From contig JADJFX010000008.1 of assembly GCA_016708345.1 (NCBI GenBank), positions 1 to 64,000 of the forward strand: a DNA stretch of 64,000 nt, in the 5' to 3' direction. Every line of letters starts with the position of its first letter. The first letter of the stretch is position 1. Source of the DNA: Candidatus Rhodoferax bjergmarkensis. Its GTDB lineage: Bacteria > Pseudomonadota > Gammaproteobacteria > Burkholderiales > Burkholderiaceae_C. The position numbers were made by a program, and so were the translations under genes. The notes beneath the pieces were generated by a model that searched no databases, had not been told where the DNA came from, and worked only from the letters and a program-made list of their open reading frames with translations. Positions 9,565-17,443 of the stretch are shown here, piece after piece.

Positions 9565-9985
9565 TCAAGTTTTCAACTTCTGCAATCAACTTTTCTGTCA
9601 GTGCGATAAGTTCCCCGATCGTTGACTCTTCTACTTCCAAATAGCCTTCATACTCGGCAAGGTTGCGCTTTTGGTGGGCGGCATCCAATACCCTCCATTG
9701 TGCGGGTGACCAATTCAAGGTGTGGGCCAGGCATTGGAATACGGTGAAACGGTTTTCGCTTCGGTAGCCATGCCAGCGCAGTGCCGCCAACGCAGCCGAA
9801 TGTGCCGCGCTGTAGGCACTGCTGAACCGCCCCTGCGCTGATAAATTCGCTTGCCTCGCGTCTGCCAGACGCTGCTGGGCCATGCCTAGCATGCGCTGGG
9901 CTTCTTTGGAATTGCGCGGCTCTGCCTTAAGCTGACCGATGCGCAGCAAATTTTCAAGTGCGGGCAAGCTCATGAGTTTGTCCAA
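9557..9985 (-). CDS. HEPN-type partner of a nucleotidyltransferase (toxin-antitoxin-like)
   Basis: 142 residues, mostly helical, with a C-terminal segment AAHQKRNLAEYEGYLEVEES in which KRN-x-AEYEG resembles the RNxxxY/H active-site region of HEPN RNases (the usual form is Rx4-6H). The start at 9985 overlaps the 3' end of the upstream nucleotidyltransferase gene by 32 bases, so the two are translationally coupled. HEPN/MNT pairs act as toxin-antitoxin modules in which the nucleotidyltransferase neutralises the RNase, often by adenylation. The RX4HXY motif itself is not seen, so catalytic activity is uncertain. The stop codon is supplied by the dispersed repeat. Confidence 0.65.
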   Translation of the reverse strand: MDKLMSLPALENLLRIGQLKAEPRNSKEAQRMLGMAQQRLADARQANLSAQGRFSSAYSAAHSAALAALRWHGYRSENRFTVFQCLAHTLNWSPAQWRVLDAAHQKRNLAEYEGYLEVEESTIGELIALTEKLIAEVENLTK

Positions 9986-10541
9986 GTAGGTTGATCAGAG
10001 GCTGCGTCATCACCCGGTTAACGAAAGAGTCGGCCTCGCTGCGACGCCGGGCAAACTCGGCTGGCGTGTAGAGAACGGGGTTGATTTTGCGCCCCAGCAA
10101 AGCTTCGGCGGGTAATAACAGGTTTAAAACTTCACTTAACTGCAAACCGTCTCCCACCAGCATGACATCAATATCACTTTGCGCATTGTCGCTCTGCTTG
10201 GCGACAGAGCCAAAAAGCCAAGCCTGGGCGAGCTCCGTTGCAATCGGCCGCAAAGCCTGCCCGATCACGGGGCCAGCACCCATGGCTTTGCGCGTCAAAC
10301 TGATCAACTCATCACTGACAGGGCTTTTCAGATTAGCCTGAAAGCGCCGCTGGTTTCCAAGCTTTTCGCTGGTGATCAACGCCGCATCCGCCAATCGATT
10401 GAGTTCGCGTTGGAGTGATGCACTGCCCAAGCCAGTGAGACGGCCGAGTTCGGCCAAGTGGTAGCTGCGCTGGGGTTGGCCAAACAACCAACAGAAAAGG
10501 CGACACTGGCTGTCGGTGAACAATGCGGAAGCGATTGACAT
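9954..10541 (-). CDS. winged-helix nucleotidyltransferase (MNT-type antitoxin-like)
   Basis: 195 residues. Residues about 20-75 (HLAELGRLTGLGSASLQREL, then NRLADAALI) form a winged helix-turn-helix. Residues about 105-135 contain AWLFGSVAKQSDNAQSDIDV, the GSx(n)DxD signature of minimal nucleotidyltransferases. The fusion of a DNA-binding and an MNT domain suggests that the antitoxin also represses its own operon, and a palindrome cluster lies directly in front of the start. It forms an operon with the overlapping HEPN gene. Family knowledge says such proteins AMPylate or otherwise inhibit the HEPN partner; the substrate here is inferred. Confidence 0.75.
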   Translation of the reverse strand: MSIASALFTDSQCRLFCWLFGQPQRSYHLAELGRLTGLGSASLQRELNRLADAALITSEKLGNQRRFQANLKSPVSDELISLTRKAMGAGPVIGQALRPIATELAQAWLFGSVAKQSDNAQSDIDVMLVGDGLQLSEVLNLLLPAEALLGRKINPVLYTPAEFARRRSEADSFVNRVMTQPLINLLGQTHELART

Positions 10542-10590
10542 TGCTAAATATTAGCATGATCTTGCAAATTTATAGCATGATCATGCTAAG
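10541..10590. promoter_or_regulatory. palindromic operator/promoter of the HEPN-nucleotidyltransferase operon
   Basis: Immediately upstream of the - strand start at 10541 lie GCTAAATATTAGC (10543-10555) and the perfect 16-base palindrome TAGCATGATCATGCTA (10573-10588), with the shared half-site TAGCATGATC also at 10552-10561. AT-rich sequence between them could hold the -10 box. The spacing and repetition are what a winged-helix repressor encoded by the first gene would need for autoregulation. Confidence 0.6.
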
Positions 10591-10600
10591 TTTTGACTCC

Positions 10601-10665
10601 GCAACCTGTACGACCCCAAGCTGGTGCACGCCATGGGGTTTGAGTACTTGGCGATTGGGCGCTGA
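10601..10665 (+). repeat. duplicated 3' end of ugd, copy 2
   Basis: 65 bases, starting GCAACCTGTACGACCCCAAG, match ugd 15184-15248 including the TGA stop with three differences. It sits right behind the operator of the HEPN operon. Confidence 0.9.
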
Positions 10666-10689
10666 AGGGCACAGCAGCCAAGCAGCTCG

Positions 10690-10751
10690 TTTTACTATCA
10701 AACCAGGAGCTGCTTGCGCAATGAATACGTGCGGTAACGGCTATTTTTGCC
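10690..10751. repeat. dispersed short repeat, copy C
   Basis: TTTTACTATCAAACCAGGAG, CTGCTTGCGCAATGAATACG and ACGGCTATTTTTGCC. Nearly identical to copy B and, like it, it follows a ugd 3'-end scar by some 25-35 bases. Confidence 0.8.
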
Positions 10752-11071
10752 CATCATTTCTTTAAGCACGCTGGCAACCCCATCCGGCGTCACCTTTGGC
10801 ACCAGCGGTGGCACCGAATGCAGGGTGCAACCTGCACTACAGTCCTTCCGAAAAATCATTTAAGAACAGTTACTTACAGCTTTACGCAAGCTAAGATAAA
10901 AGTTTTACCTTCATTTGCCTTCAATATCGCAGCCCAATCAAGTGACCCATCAACCTTGGGCTGCATAGCGCCACAAATCCCGCAAGACATTCAGTCTTCG
11001 CTCAGGGTCGCTGGCGTTCTGGCGCAGCCCTTGCAATGCCTGCTGGAACCCCTTAACACTTGGAGACCCCA
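10752..11071. other. gene-free stretch with phosphomannomutase scar
   Basis: Positions 10773-10809 (CCATCCGGCGTCACCTTTGG then CACCAGCGGTG) resemble codons of the phosphomannomutase start (SGVAFGTSG), a third, very short scar. From 10815 to 10985 the sequence is more AT-rich than its surroundings and I recognise nothing in it. From 11010 the leader shared with the fragment at 7682 begins. Confidence 0.5.
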
Positions 11072-12523
11072 ATGCCCCCTATTTCTCTTGAATCCTTCGC
11101 CGCCCAATCCGGCGTAGCTTTCGGCACCAGCGGTGCCCGTGGCCGGGTGATTGATATGAGTGATGCTTTGTGCTGGGCTTACACCACCGCTTTTTTGCAA
11201 AGCGTGGCCCCAGAATCCACCCGCGTGGTACTGGGCCACGACCTGCGCCCCAGCAGCCCGCGCATTGCAGCGGCTTGCGCGGCGGCCATTGTGGCCAGCG
11301 GGCGCGAGTTTGTCTATTGCGGCGCCCTGCCCACCCCGGCGCTGGCTTTTTATGCCGCCCAGCTGGGGGCCCCGGCGGTGGTGGTCACGGGCAGCCACAT
11401 TCCGTTTGACCGCAACGGCATCAAGTTTTACCGCGCTGATGGCGAGATTTCCAAGCCCGATGAACAGGCCATGCTGGCCACCACGGTCCAGCTGCCCGAT
11501 GAGGTGGTGAATGCCGCCCTGCCCGAGCCCGATGCCAGGGCCGCCGCTGCCTACGTGCAGCGCTACCTGGACTTTTTTGGCGCCGGGGCGCTGGCCGGGG
11601 TGCGGGTGGCGGTGTACGAGCACTCCAGCGTGGGGCGCGATGTGCTGCACACCATTTTGTTGGGCTTGGGCGCGCAGGTGATTCGCCTGGGCCGCACCGA
11701 AACCTTTGTGCCGATCGACACCGAGGCCGTGCGTGCTGAAGACGTGGCGCAGGCGCGGCTGTGGGCGGCTGAGCATGTTTTTGACGCCATTGTGTCCACC
11801 GACGGCGATGCCGACCGCCCGCTGATAGGCGATGAGCGCGGCGAGTGGATGCGCGGTGATGCGGTGGGCGTTTTGTGCGCGCAGTACCTGCAGGCGCAGG
11901 TGGTGGTGACGCCGGTGAGCAGCAACACGGCGGTGGAAAAGTGTGGGGTTTTTGGGCAGGTGGTGCGCACGCGCATTGGCTCGCCCTATGTGATTGCAGC
12001 CATGGACGAGGCCTTGGCCAGTAACGTCGCCGTCAAGCTGGGTGGGGCGGTGGCTGGCTATGAGGCCAACGGGGGTTTTTTGCTGGGCAGCGCGGTGCAA
12101 CACGGTGGGCGCACCCTGCACGCTCTACCCACCCGCGACGCGGTGCTGCCCATGCTGGCGCTGCTGAGTCTGGCGCGCAAGCAGGGGTGCAAGCTCTCGC
12201 AACTGAGCGCCGATTTGCCCAAACGCTTTACCGCCAGCGACCGCTTGCAAAACTTTGCCACCGACGCCAGCCGCGCCCTGATTGCCAGCTTGCGGGGAGA
12301 CGCAGCGCTGATGGCGCAAACGCTGGCCCCCCACGCGGGCGCGGTGGCCAGCACGGACGAGACCGATGGCTTGCGGGTGACGTTTGCCAATGGCGACATC
12401 GTGCACCTGCGCCCCAGCGGCAACGCGCCAGAGCTGCGCTGCTACGCTGAGTCAGACACAGCCCGGCAGGCCCAGGCCCTGTGCCACGATTGCCTGGCCA
12501 GATTGGCCGGGAAAATGACCTGA
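11072..12523 (+). CDS. manB: phosphomannomutase
   Basis: 483 residues from ATG 11072 (an in-frame TTG lies 12 bases upstream; ATG follows the duplicated leader and matches the family start). It interconverts mannose 6-phosphate and mannose 1-phosphate, the step before GDP-mannose formation by ManC. Family landmarks: FGTSGARGRV at residue about 17, VTGSHIPFDRNGIKFY (active-site serine loop, TASHNP variant), VSTDGDADRPL (metal loop), GYEANGGF (sugar recognition) and LRPSGNAPELRCY (phosphate binding). All four loops are intact, so it should be active. The gene is flanked by dispersed repeats and toxin-antitoxin-like pairs and is isolated from manC (23246). Whether it also accepts glucose phosphates cannot be told. 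Confidence 0.88.
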   Translation: MPPISLESFAAQSGVAFGTSGARGRVIDMSDALCWAYTTAFLQSVAPESTRVVLGHDLRPSSPRIAAACAAAIVASGREFVYCGALPTPALAFYAAQLGAPAVVVTGSHIPFDRNGIKFYRADGEISKPDEQAMLATTVQLPDEVVNAALPEPDARAAAAYVQRYLDFFGAGALAGVRVAVYEHSSVGRDVLHTILLGLGAQVIRLGRTETFVPIDTEAVRAEDVAQARLWAAEHVFDAIVSTDGDADRPLIGDERGEWMRGDAVGVLCAQYLQAQVVVTPVSSNTAVEKCGVFGQVVRTRIGSPYVIAAMDEALASNVAVKLGGAVAGYEANGGFLLGSAVQHGGRTLHALPTRDAVLPMLALLSLARKQGCKLSQLSADLPKRFTASDRLQNFATDASRALIASLRGDAALMAQTLAPHAGAVASTDETDGLRVTFANGDIVHLRPSGNAPELRCYAESDTARQAQALCHDCLARLAGKMT

Positions 12524-12553
12524 ATTTGGCCTGAATTGGTTGTTTTGAGGCTT

Positions 12554-12612
12554 GTTTTACTACCAATTTGATAGCTAGCTACACCCTTTTTACGTGCGTG
12601 AATGGGCTAAAT
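12554..12612. repeat. dispersed short repeat, copy D
   Basis: GTTTTACTACCAATTTGATA, GCTAGCTACACC, TTTTTACGTGCGTGAATGGG. A diverged copy located 30 bases behind the phosphomannomutase stop. Confidence 0.65.
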
Positions 12613-12714
12613 GATGCTGATAAAACCCCATTCTGCCGCCACCCCCCATCTGTCTGATTAATCAGAAATCACGCACCTGATCGCAGGCGCGCGGGCGGTG
12701 CAGGCTGGACTCAC

Positions 12715-13131
12715 TCAGTCCCTCAAGGTCGCCGAAATCGACCGCGCAAAAGCGGTGAAGTCGGCCAAATGCAGCTTGACGATGTTGTGCACGATCTGCC
12801 AGTTGATGGTTTCGTAGCTGTGGGTTGCAATGTTACGAAAACCCACTGCTTTCTTCAGGTTGAGTGCCAGGCCCTGGTCAATAACACCGGCCTGTGCGAG
12901 TCGATCAAACGTTTGGCCCATGGTTTCAGGCGCAGCAACGTCTGCACCGGCAATCAGGTGTGCGCCTATGTCCACACACATCTGCACAGCCCGGCTCAAG
13001 TTGAGTGAGACGATGTCTTGCAAATCAAAATCTGCGGCCAGGGTGTCGGCATCCGCCGGACACTTTGCCTCAATACGAACCAGGCAGCGTCGCAGCGATT
13101 CCAGCTTTTGCGCTATCACGTCCCGATCCAT
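12715..13131 (-). CDS. hepT: HepT-like HEPN ribonuclease toxin
   Basis: 138 residues of the DUF86/HepT family. The catalytic motif RX4HXY is present as RNIATHSYE (residues about 102-110) after the conserved GF. HepT is an RNase toxin; its partner MntA neutralises it by adding AMP units to the tyrosine of this motif. The start at 13131 lies 16 bases inside the 3' end of the mntA gene (13116), giving the usual MntA-HepT order and coupling. Nothing in the sequence suggests damage. Confidence 0.88.
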   Translation of the reverse strand: MDRDVIAQKLESLRRCLVRIEAKCPADADTLAADFDLQDIVSLNLSRAVQMCVDIGAHLIAGADVAAPETMGQTFDRLAQAGVIDQGLALNLKKAVGFRNIATHSYETINWQIVHNIVKLHLADFTAFARSISATLRD

Positions 13132-13580
13132 GCTGCACGCCTTTCTGCGAGTATGCGGTTGCGGTAGGGCATAAAGTCCGCCTGGTCCATGAGGTGCCGA
13201 CTGATGAGCTTGCCATAGGCCTCGTCGCTGCCCAACAGACGTTTTCCATGGCGCACAATTTGGCCCAGCAAGGGCTCGCCAGCTACGTTCAGGTCAATAA
13301 GGTCGATGGCACGGCCGGTGTTTTCGGCCAGAGCGCTCATCAGGCATTGCTTTTCAACGCTGGTCAGCGCGCGTTTAGCAGCGACTGCAATGTCCAGGTC
13401 ACTGTCAAAGCGGGCACGTCCTGTCGCCACGGAGCCGAAAACCAGTGCCAACTCGATGTTGGCAAAGCCCTCAAGGGCATGCCTGAGCAGCGCCGCAAGG
13501 TCTGGCGCAATGAACGATGCCGCTGGCCTTGGCAGTGGCATGGTCGCACTGGAGGATGGTGGGCAGGCGTGGACGTTCAA
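13116..13580 (-). CDS. mntA: MntA-like nucleotidyltransferase antitoxin
   Basis: 154 residues. The signature GSX10DXD is seen in LVFGSVATGRARFDSDLDIA (residues about 47-66), with a third acidic position in AIDLIDLN (about 92-99). Family members AMPylate HepT. The first about 14 residues (MNVHACPPSSSATM) precede a second possible start at MPLPRP, and a typical protein of the family would fit either. It is co-transcribed with hepT. Together they form a second HEPN/nucleotidyltransferase pair within 3 kb, unrelated in sequence to the first. Confidence 0.87.
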   Translation of the reverse strand: MNVHACPPSSSATMPLPRPAASFIAPDLAALLRHALEGFANIELALVFGSVATGRARFDSDLDIAVAAKRALTSVEKQCLMSALAENTGRAIDLIDLNVAGEPLLGQIVRHGKRLLGSDEAYGKLISRHLMDQADFMPYRNRILAERRAAWIGT

Positions 13581-13925
13581 AAAATTCCCTTTGGGCTTGG
13601 ATTGGGTGTATTTTGCAGTAGATGCCTTGTGTCTGTATACAAAAAGCGCTCGGCCTTGCCTTCAAGGCATTGCTGGAGTTTGGAAAATCCACGGTCGGGA
13701 AAGCGACGACTCAAAAACGCTGGGAAAAACGCTGGTGAATACGCCGGGAAAGGCTGCGGACCGATGGTCGGCTGTTTCAGATAGGGCCAGCCAAGGGTGG
13801 GCACTGGAAGGGCATCAAGTAAAGTAGGGCCAAAATCAACAGTTTTGCTATTAAATATGTAGCTACTTGCGCGCGAATGACGTGCGTAAATGGCCAATTT
13901 TGTTTAAATTTAGAGGGAAGTTCTC
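13581..13925. other. intergenic stretch before ugd
   Basis: About 260 bases (13581-13841) contain no gene I can support; short overlapping frames exist on both strands without recognisable motifs. Positions 13842-13903 hold a dispersed repeat copy. AGAGGGAAG (13912-13920) in front of the ugd ATG is a good ribosome binding site. Confidence 0.5.
13842..13903. repeat. dispersed short repeat, copy E
   Basis: TTTTGCTATTAAATATGTAG, CTACTTGCGCGCGAATGACG, TGCGTAAATGGCCAATTTTG. This is the fullest copy and ends 9 bases before the ugd ribosome binding site. Confidence 0.8.
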
Positions 13926-15248
13926 ATGAAAATCACCGTCATCGGCACCGGCTACGTGGGCCTGGTTTCCGGCGCTTGTTTTGCCGATGTGGGCAATGAT
14001 GTGCTGTGCCTGGATGTGGATCCGGCCAAGATCAAGATTCTGGAAGACGGCGGCATTCCCATCTATGAGCCGGGCTTGCAGGAGATGGTCAAGCGCAACG
14101 TGGCCGCAGGCCGCCTGCACTTCACCACCGATGTCGAGCGCGCCGCGCACTTTGGCACCATCCAGTTCATTGCCGTGGGCACGCCGCCAGACGAAGACGG
14201 CTCGGCCGACATGAAATATGTGATTGCCGCGGCCCGCAACATCGGCAAGTACATGACCGACTACAAGGTGGTGGTGGACAAGAGCACGGTGCCGGTGGGC
14301 ACGGCCGACCGGGTCAAGGCCGCCATCACCGAGGAGCTGGCCAAACGCGGCGTAAACACGCCGTTTAGCGTGGTGAGCAACCCCGAGTTTTTGAAAGAAG
14401 GCGCGGCCATTGAAGACTTTATGCGCCCGGACCGCATTGTGGTGGGCTGCGACGATGAGCAGGCGGCGCTGAACATGCGCGCGCTGTACGCCGCCATTCA
14501 GCGCAACCACGACCGGCTGATCGTGATGGACATCCGCAGCGCCGAGCTGACCAAGTACGCCGCCAACGCCATGCTGGCCACCCGCATCAGCTTCATGAAC
14601 GAGCTGGCCAACCTGGCCGAAAAGCTGGGGGCCGACATTGAGAACGTGCGCAAGGGCATTGGCTCGGACCCGCGCATTGGCTACGACTTTTTGTACGCCG
14701 GGGCGGGTTATGGCGGTTCGTGTTTTCCCAAGGACGTGCAGGCGCTGGTCAAGACGGCGCAGGATGACGCGGGCATCACGCTGCAGGTGCTCACCGCCGT
14801 GGAAGCCGCCAACGACGCGCAAAAACGGGTGCTGGGGGCCAAGGTGCTGGCGCGTTTTGGGGCGGATTTGACGGGCAAGCACTTTGCGCTGTGGGGCCTG
14901 GCTTTCAAGGCCAACACCGACGACATGCGCAAGGCCACCAGCCGCGAGGTGATTCAGGATTTGCTGGACGCCGGTGCCACCGTGACGGCCTACGACCCCG
15001 TGGCCCGCAAGGAGGCCGAGCACTGCTTCCCCAACGAGCCGCGCCTGAGTTATGCCGAGAATCAGACCGGCGCGCTGGAAGGGGCGGATGCGCTGATCAT
15101 CGTGACCGAGTGGCGCGAGTTCCGCAGCCCCGACTTTGACAATCTCAAAGCCAAGCTCAAGCACCCGGTGATCTTTGACGGGCGCAACCTGTACGACCCC
15201 AAGCTGGTGCGCGCCATGGGGTTTGAGTACCTGGCGATTGGGCGTTGA
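13926..15248 (+). CDS. ugd: UDP-glucose 6-dehydrogenase
   Basis: 440 residues, the normal length. It oxidises UDP-glucose to UDP-glucuronate with two NAD+, supplying glucuronate for acidic exopolysaccharide. The N-terminal Rossmann motif is MKITVIGTGYVGLVSGACFA; residues 116-126 carry VDKSTVPVGTA; NPEFLKEG lies near 152; the catalytic cysteine is C266 in GGSCFPKD; the C-terminal domain holds LWGLAFKANTDDMR. The start ATG has AGAGGGAAG upstream. Its last 60 or so bases occur twice more upstream (9416, 10601), showing that this gene end has been a recombination point. Confidence 0.96.
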   Translation: MKITVIGTGYVGLVSGACFADVGNDVLCLDVDPAKIKILEDGGIPIYEPGLQEMVKRNVAAGRLHFTTDVERAAHFGTIQFIAVGTPPDEDGSADMKYVIAAARNIGKYMTDYKVVVDKSTVPVGTADRVKAAITEELAKRGVNTPFSVVSNPEFLKEGAAIEDFMRPDRIVVGCDDEQAALNMRALYAAIQRNHDRLIVMDIRSAELTKYAANAMLATRISFMNELANLAEKLGADIENVRKGIGSDPRIGYDFLYAGAGYGGSCFPKDVQALVKTAQDDAGITLQVLTAVEAANDAQKRVLGAKVLARFGADLTGKHFALWGLAFKANTDDMRKATSREVIQDLLDAGATVTAYDPVARKEAEHCFPNEPRLSYAENQTGALEGADALIIVTEWREFRSPDFDNLKAKLKHPVIFDGRNLYDPKLVRAMGFEYLAIGR

Positions 15249-15399
15249 AAGAGGGGAATTTGGGTGCATCGCACCATAGCGCATGAACCCGCAGTCAGGT
15301 TCGAGGAGCACTTGCTTATGGCCCTTTGCAACGCAGTTCTTATTGCTCGAAGTATGCGTTATCCGTTAAACTCCTGTGAAATAACAGGAGCTTAAAGTC
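15249..15399. promoter_or_regulatory. leader of the lipoprotein gene
   Basis: The last bases, AACAGGAGCTTAAAGTC before ATG 15400, hold a clear AGGAG ribosome binding site. A short inverted repeat TCCTGTGAAATAACAGGA (15372-15389) overlaps it and could mask it in the transcript. No confident -35/-10 pair. Confidence 0.4.
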
Positions 15400-17109
15400 A
15401 TGCAACTCAAAAAATTCAGTCCCATTACCGGCGTCATTCTGGCAACCTTGCTCAGTGCGTGCGGGGGCGATGAGCCGGAACCCGTGGTATACCCCAAGCT
15501 CAAGATTTCAAGTCTCGCACTGAGCAGCGCAACAGCTTCAGCGATTGCTCAGACTCCTGTCGAATTTACGGGAGGCATTTGCAGTGGCGGCAACAGCAAC
15601 TATATTCAAGAGTTCGATTTTGGGGATAAAACGCCTGTCAGCAGTGTCAAAACCCACACCTATCTCACCTCAGGTCTCAAGACTGTGGTGGCGACCTGCA
15701 AGGACACCGCTGGTTCCAGGGCCGTGGTAACCTCGTTGGAAGTCAATGTTGCCGCTGCCGAAATGAATGGTTTCATGGGCAAGCAATGGTCAACATATGC
15801 CAGCATTGATCCACTCATGCCGTCGCTTTACCCGTTAGCAGAGCTGACGGCTGCGGGGGATATTTATGGTGTTTGGCTGCCGAGCCTTGCAAGCAACAAG
15901 GATGTCACAACAGGCACCACGAATTTCAGCAGCAGCAGCTGGACCCAGTCCGGAGGTCTTTCCACAGGTTCTGACAAACCGCTTTTCAATGACGCCCTGC
16001 CAGGTGCGAGCAGCGCAGCTATCGACTTGGCTGTTTCTCCAAACGGCCGCGCTACGACGGCTTGGATGGCTGGTTCTTCACTCTGGTATGCCACAAAAAA
16101 TGATTTGAGTGGGGCATGGTCCACCCCTGTGCAGATCAACGTTCCCGTGCTGGATGCATCGATCAAGGTCGTCGTAAACGACGCCGGAAGTGGTGCAATA
16201 GCTTACTGTACAAGCAACGGTGCCGAACTTATTACCTATGCTGGTCAGGCAAGACAAGCTCCCGTGACCATCAGCAAGCAGTGTGATTTAACGGATACCA
16301 GCTTTTTCACGATTCAGCGTCACCGCTTGTTTGATATTGCAATCGACAATGCTTCGTCAACCATTTACGCCGTAGGTATCGCCGACGGTGCTACTACAGG
16401 TAAAACCGTTGTTACCCTGAAAAGCTACACTCCAAGCGGTGGTTGGACAGCGGGAACAGCCATTTCGGACGAGATTGATACGGCACCGGAGTCACTTTCT
16501 TATGCCCGCTCCCCCAGCGGAAACTTTTCGGCTGTTGCATGGAATCAAGTTGGTACGAACTTGAAGTCCAACGTCTTTGCCCGCCTCTATGCCAAGGGAG
16601 CCTGGGGGCCCATTCAAGCCGTGCAAGACGACTACATTACCAAAGACTACTCGCGGCCATTGGTCGCCATCAATGACAGTGGCGATGCATTCCTGGCGAT
16701 GCAAATTCAATCAATCAGGAAAACTTTCCCAATTGAGGTTACCAACTACGATGCCAGTGCTACCAATCCGACTTGGAGCAAACCATTCCAAGTGAGCACA
16801 GCCAAACTCAGTGCCACCGACATCGCCATTGACAAATGGGGAACGGGTTTGATTACCCGCTCAGATGATGACGCGGCGCAATCAGTGTCCTCAGGCACTC
16901 CCGAAGCAGGAACTTACTCCAAGTCTGGCGAATGGTCTGGTTTTACCCGCCTTGCAACAAAAAATCTGTATTCAAAGTCATTTCACTACCAGTCCATGCG
17001 TGCGCTGCCAGATGGACGCGCCATTGTTGTGACATCAATATACGACGATCAAACTCCGATGACCCTCACCACCCAACCTCTTTCATCAGGCTATGTGCTT
17101 TTGAAGTGA
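15400..17109 (+). CDS. secreted lipoprotein of unknown function with a PKD-like domain
   Basis: 569 residues. Residues 1-21 are a lipoprotein signal peptide ending in the lipobox LLSAC (C21), followed by GGDEPEPVV. An Asp at position +2 is absent (C-G-G), so outer membrane sorting is likely. Residues about 45-120 resemble a PKD fold (EFDFGDKTPVSSVKTHTY and KTVVATCKDTAG). The remaining 450 residues consist of repeated beta-rich segments with WxxG/YxxGGW patterns (for example AKGAWGPIQAVQDD, SGEWSGFTRLA), suggestive of a beta-propeller of BNR/sialidase-like type without catalytic motif that I can identify. It sits between ugd and the rhamnose genes, in its own transcription unit. I do not know its function; polysaccharide binding at the cell surface is only a guess. 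Confidence 0.75.
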   Translation: MQLKKFSPITGVILATLLSACGGDEPEPVVYPKLKISSLALSSATASAIAQTPVEFTGGICSGGNSNYIQEFDFGDKTPVSSVKTHTYLTSGLKTVVATCKDTAGSRAVVTSLEVNVAAAEMNGFMGKQWSTYASIDPLMPSLYPLAELTAAGDIYGVWLPSLASNKDVTTGTTNFSSSSWTQSGGLSTGSDKPLFNDALPGASSAAIDLAVSPNGRATTAWMAGSSLWYATKNDLSGAWSTPVQINVPVLDASIKVVVNDAGSGAIAYCTSNGAELITYAGQARQAPVTISKQCDLTDTSFFTIQRHRLFDIAIDNASSTIYAVGIADGATTGKTVVTLKSYTPSGGWTAGTAISDEIDTAPESLSYARSPSGNFSAVAWNQVGTNLKSNVFARLYAKGAWGPIQAVQDDYITKDYSRPLVAINDSGDAFLAMQIQSIRKTFPIEVTNYDASATNPTWSKPFQVSTAKLSATDIAIDKWGTGLITRSDDDAAQSVSSGTPEAGTYSKSGEWSGFTRLATKNLYSKSFHYQSMRALPDGRAIVVTSIYDDQTPMTLTTQPLSSGYVLLK

Positions 17110-17443
17110 TACTCACCGTGCCTTTTGCGCCTCTTCAAGTGCGAGGCGCGTGATGAATGCCTCACGCATGATCCGTATCCTGCCCGGCAAAACTTTTTGC
17201 TGGTGAGGTAGGCTTAAGGTTGTCAATGTATCGCCCCTAAAGTTGCGAAATGCTGACCAGATTGTTAATGGTCACGCACAGCCAGGCTCAAATGCCCCCG
17301 CCACCCACATGCCGCCCATAATCTGCCATGGGTGGGGTCGGTGGGTGTGTTTGGCTTACGTTTTGTCACCGCCAGCCACCGTCAACGAGGTTTTGCACAG
17401 GTGATAATCCGGCTTGCGCTCAACTCTTCAGGAAAAACCCAAC
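17110..17443. other. intergenic stretch upstream of rfbB
   Basis: A hairpin GCGCCTC-N9-GAGGCGC (17129-17151) follows the lipoprotein gene but has no T-run on the + strand. A second inverted repeat TGACCA-N9-TGGTCA lies near 17252-17272. TCTTCAGGAAAAACCCAAC before ATG 17444 contains the AGGA ribosome binding site. Nothing else is recognised. Confidence 0.4.

Noticed and set aside
10991..12121. 376-codon - strand frame opposite phosphomannomutase
   Set aside because: Shadow of a gene with all four catalytic loops intact.
13577..13897. 106-codon - strand frame between mntA and ugd
   Set aside because: Proline/phenylalanine-rich translation without motifs, overlapping a dispersed repeat; no ribosome binding site.
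13863..15311. Long open frame (482 codons) on the - strand opposite ugd
   Set aside because: It is an antisense shadow of a clearly real gene in high-GC DNA; its translation is His/Gly/Val-rich without motifs.
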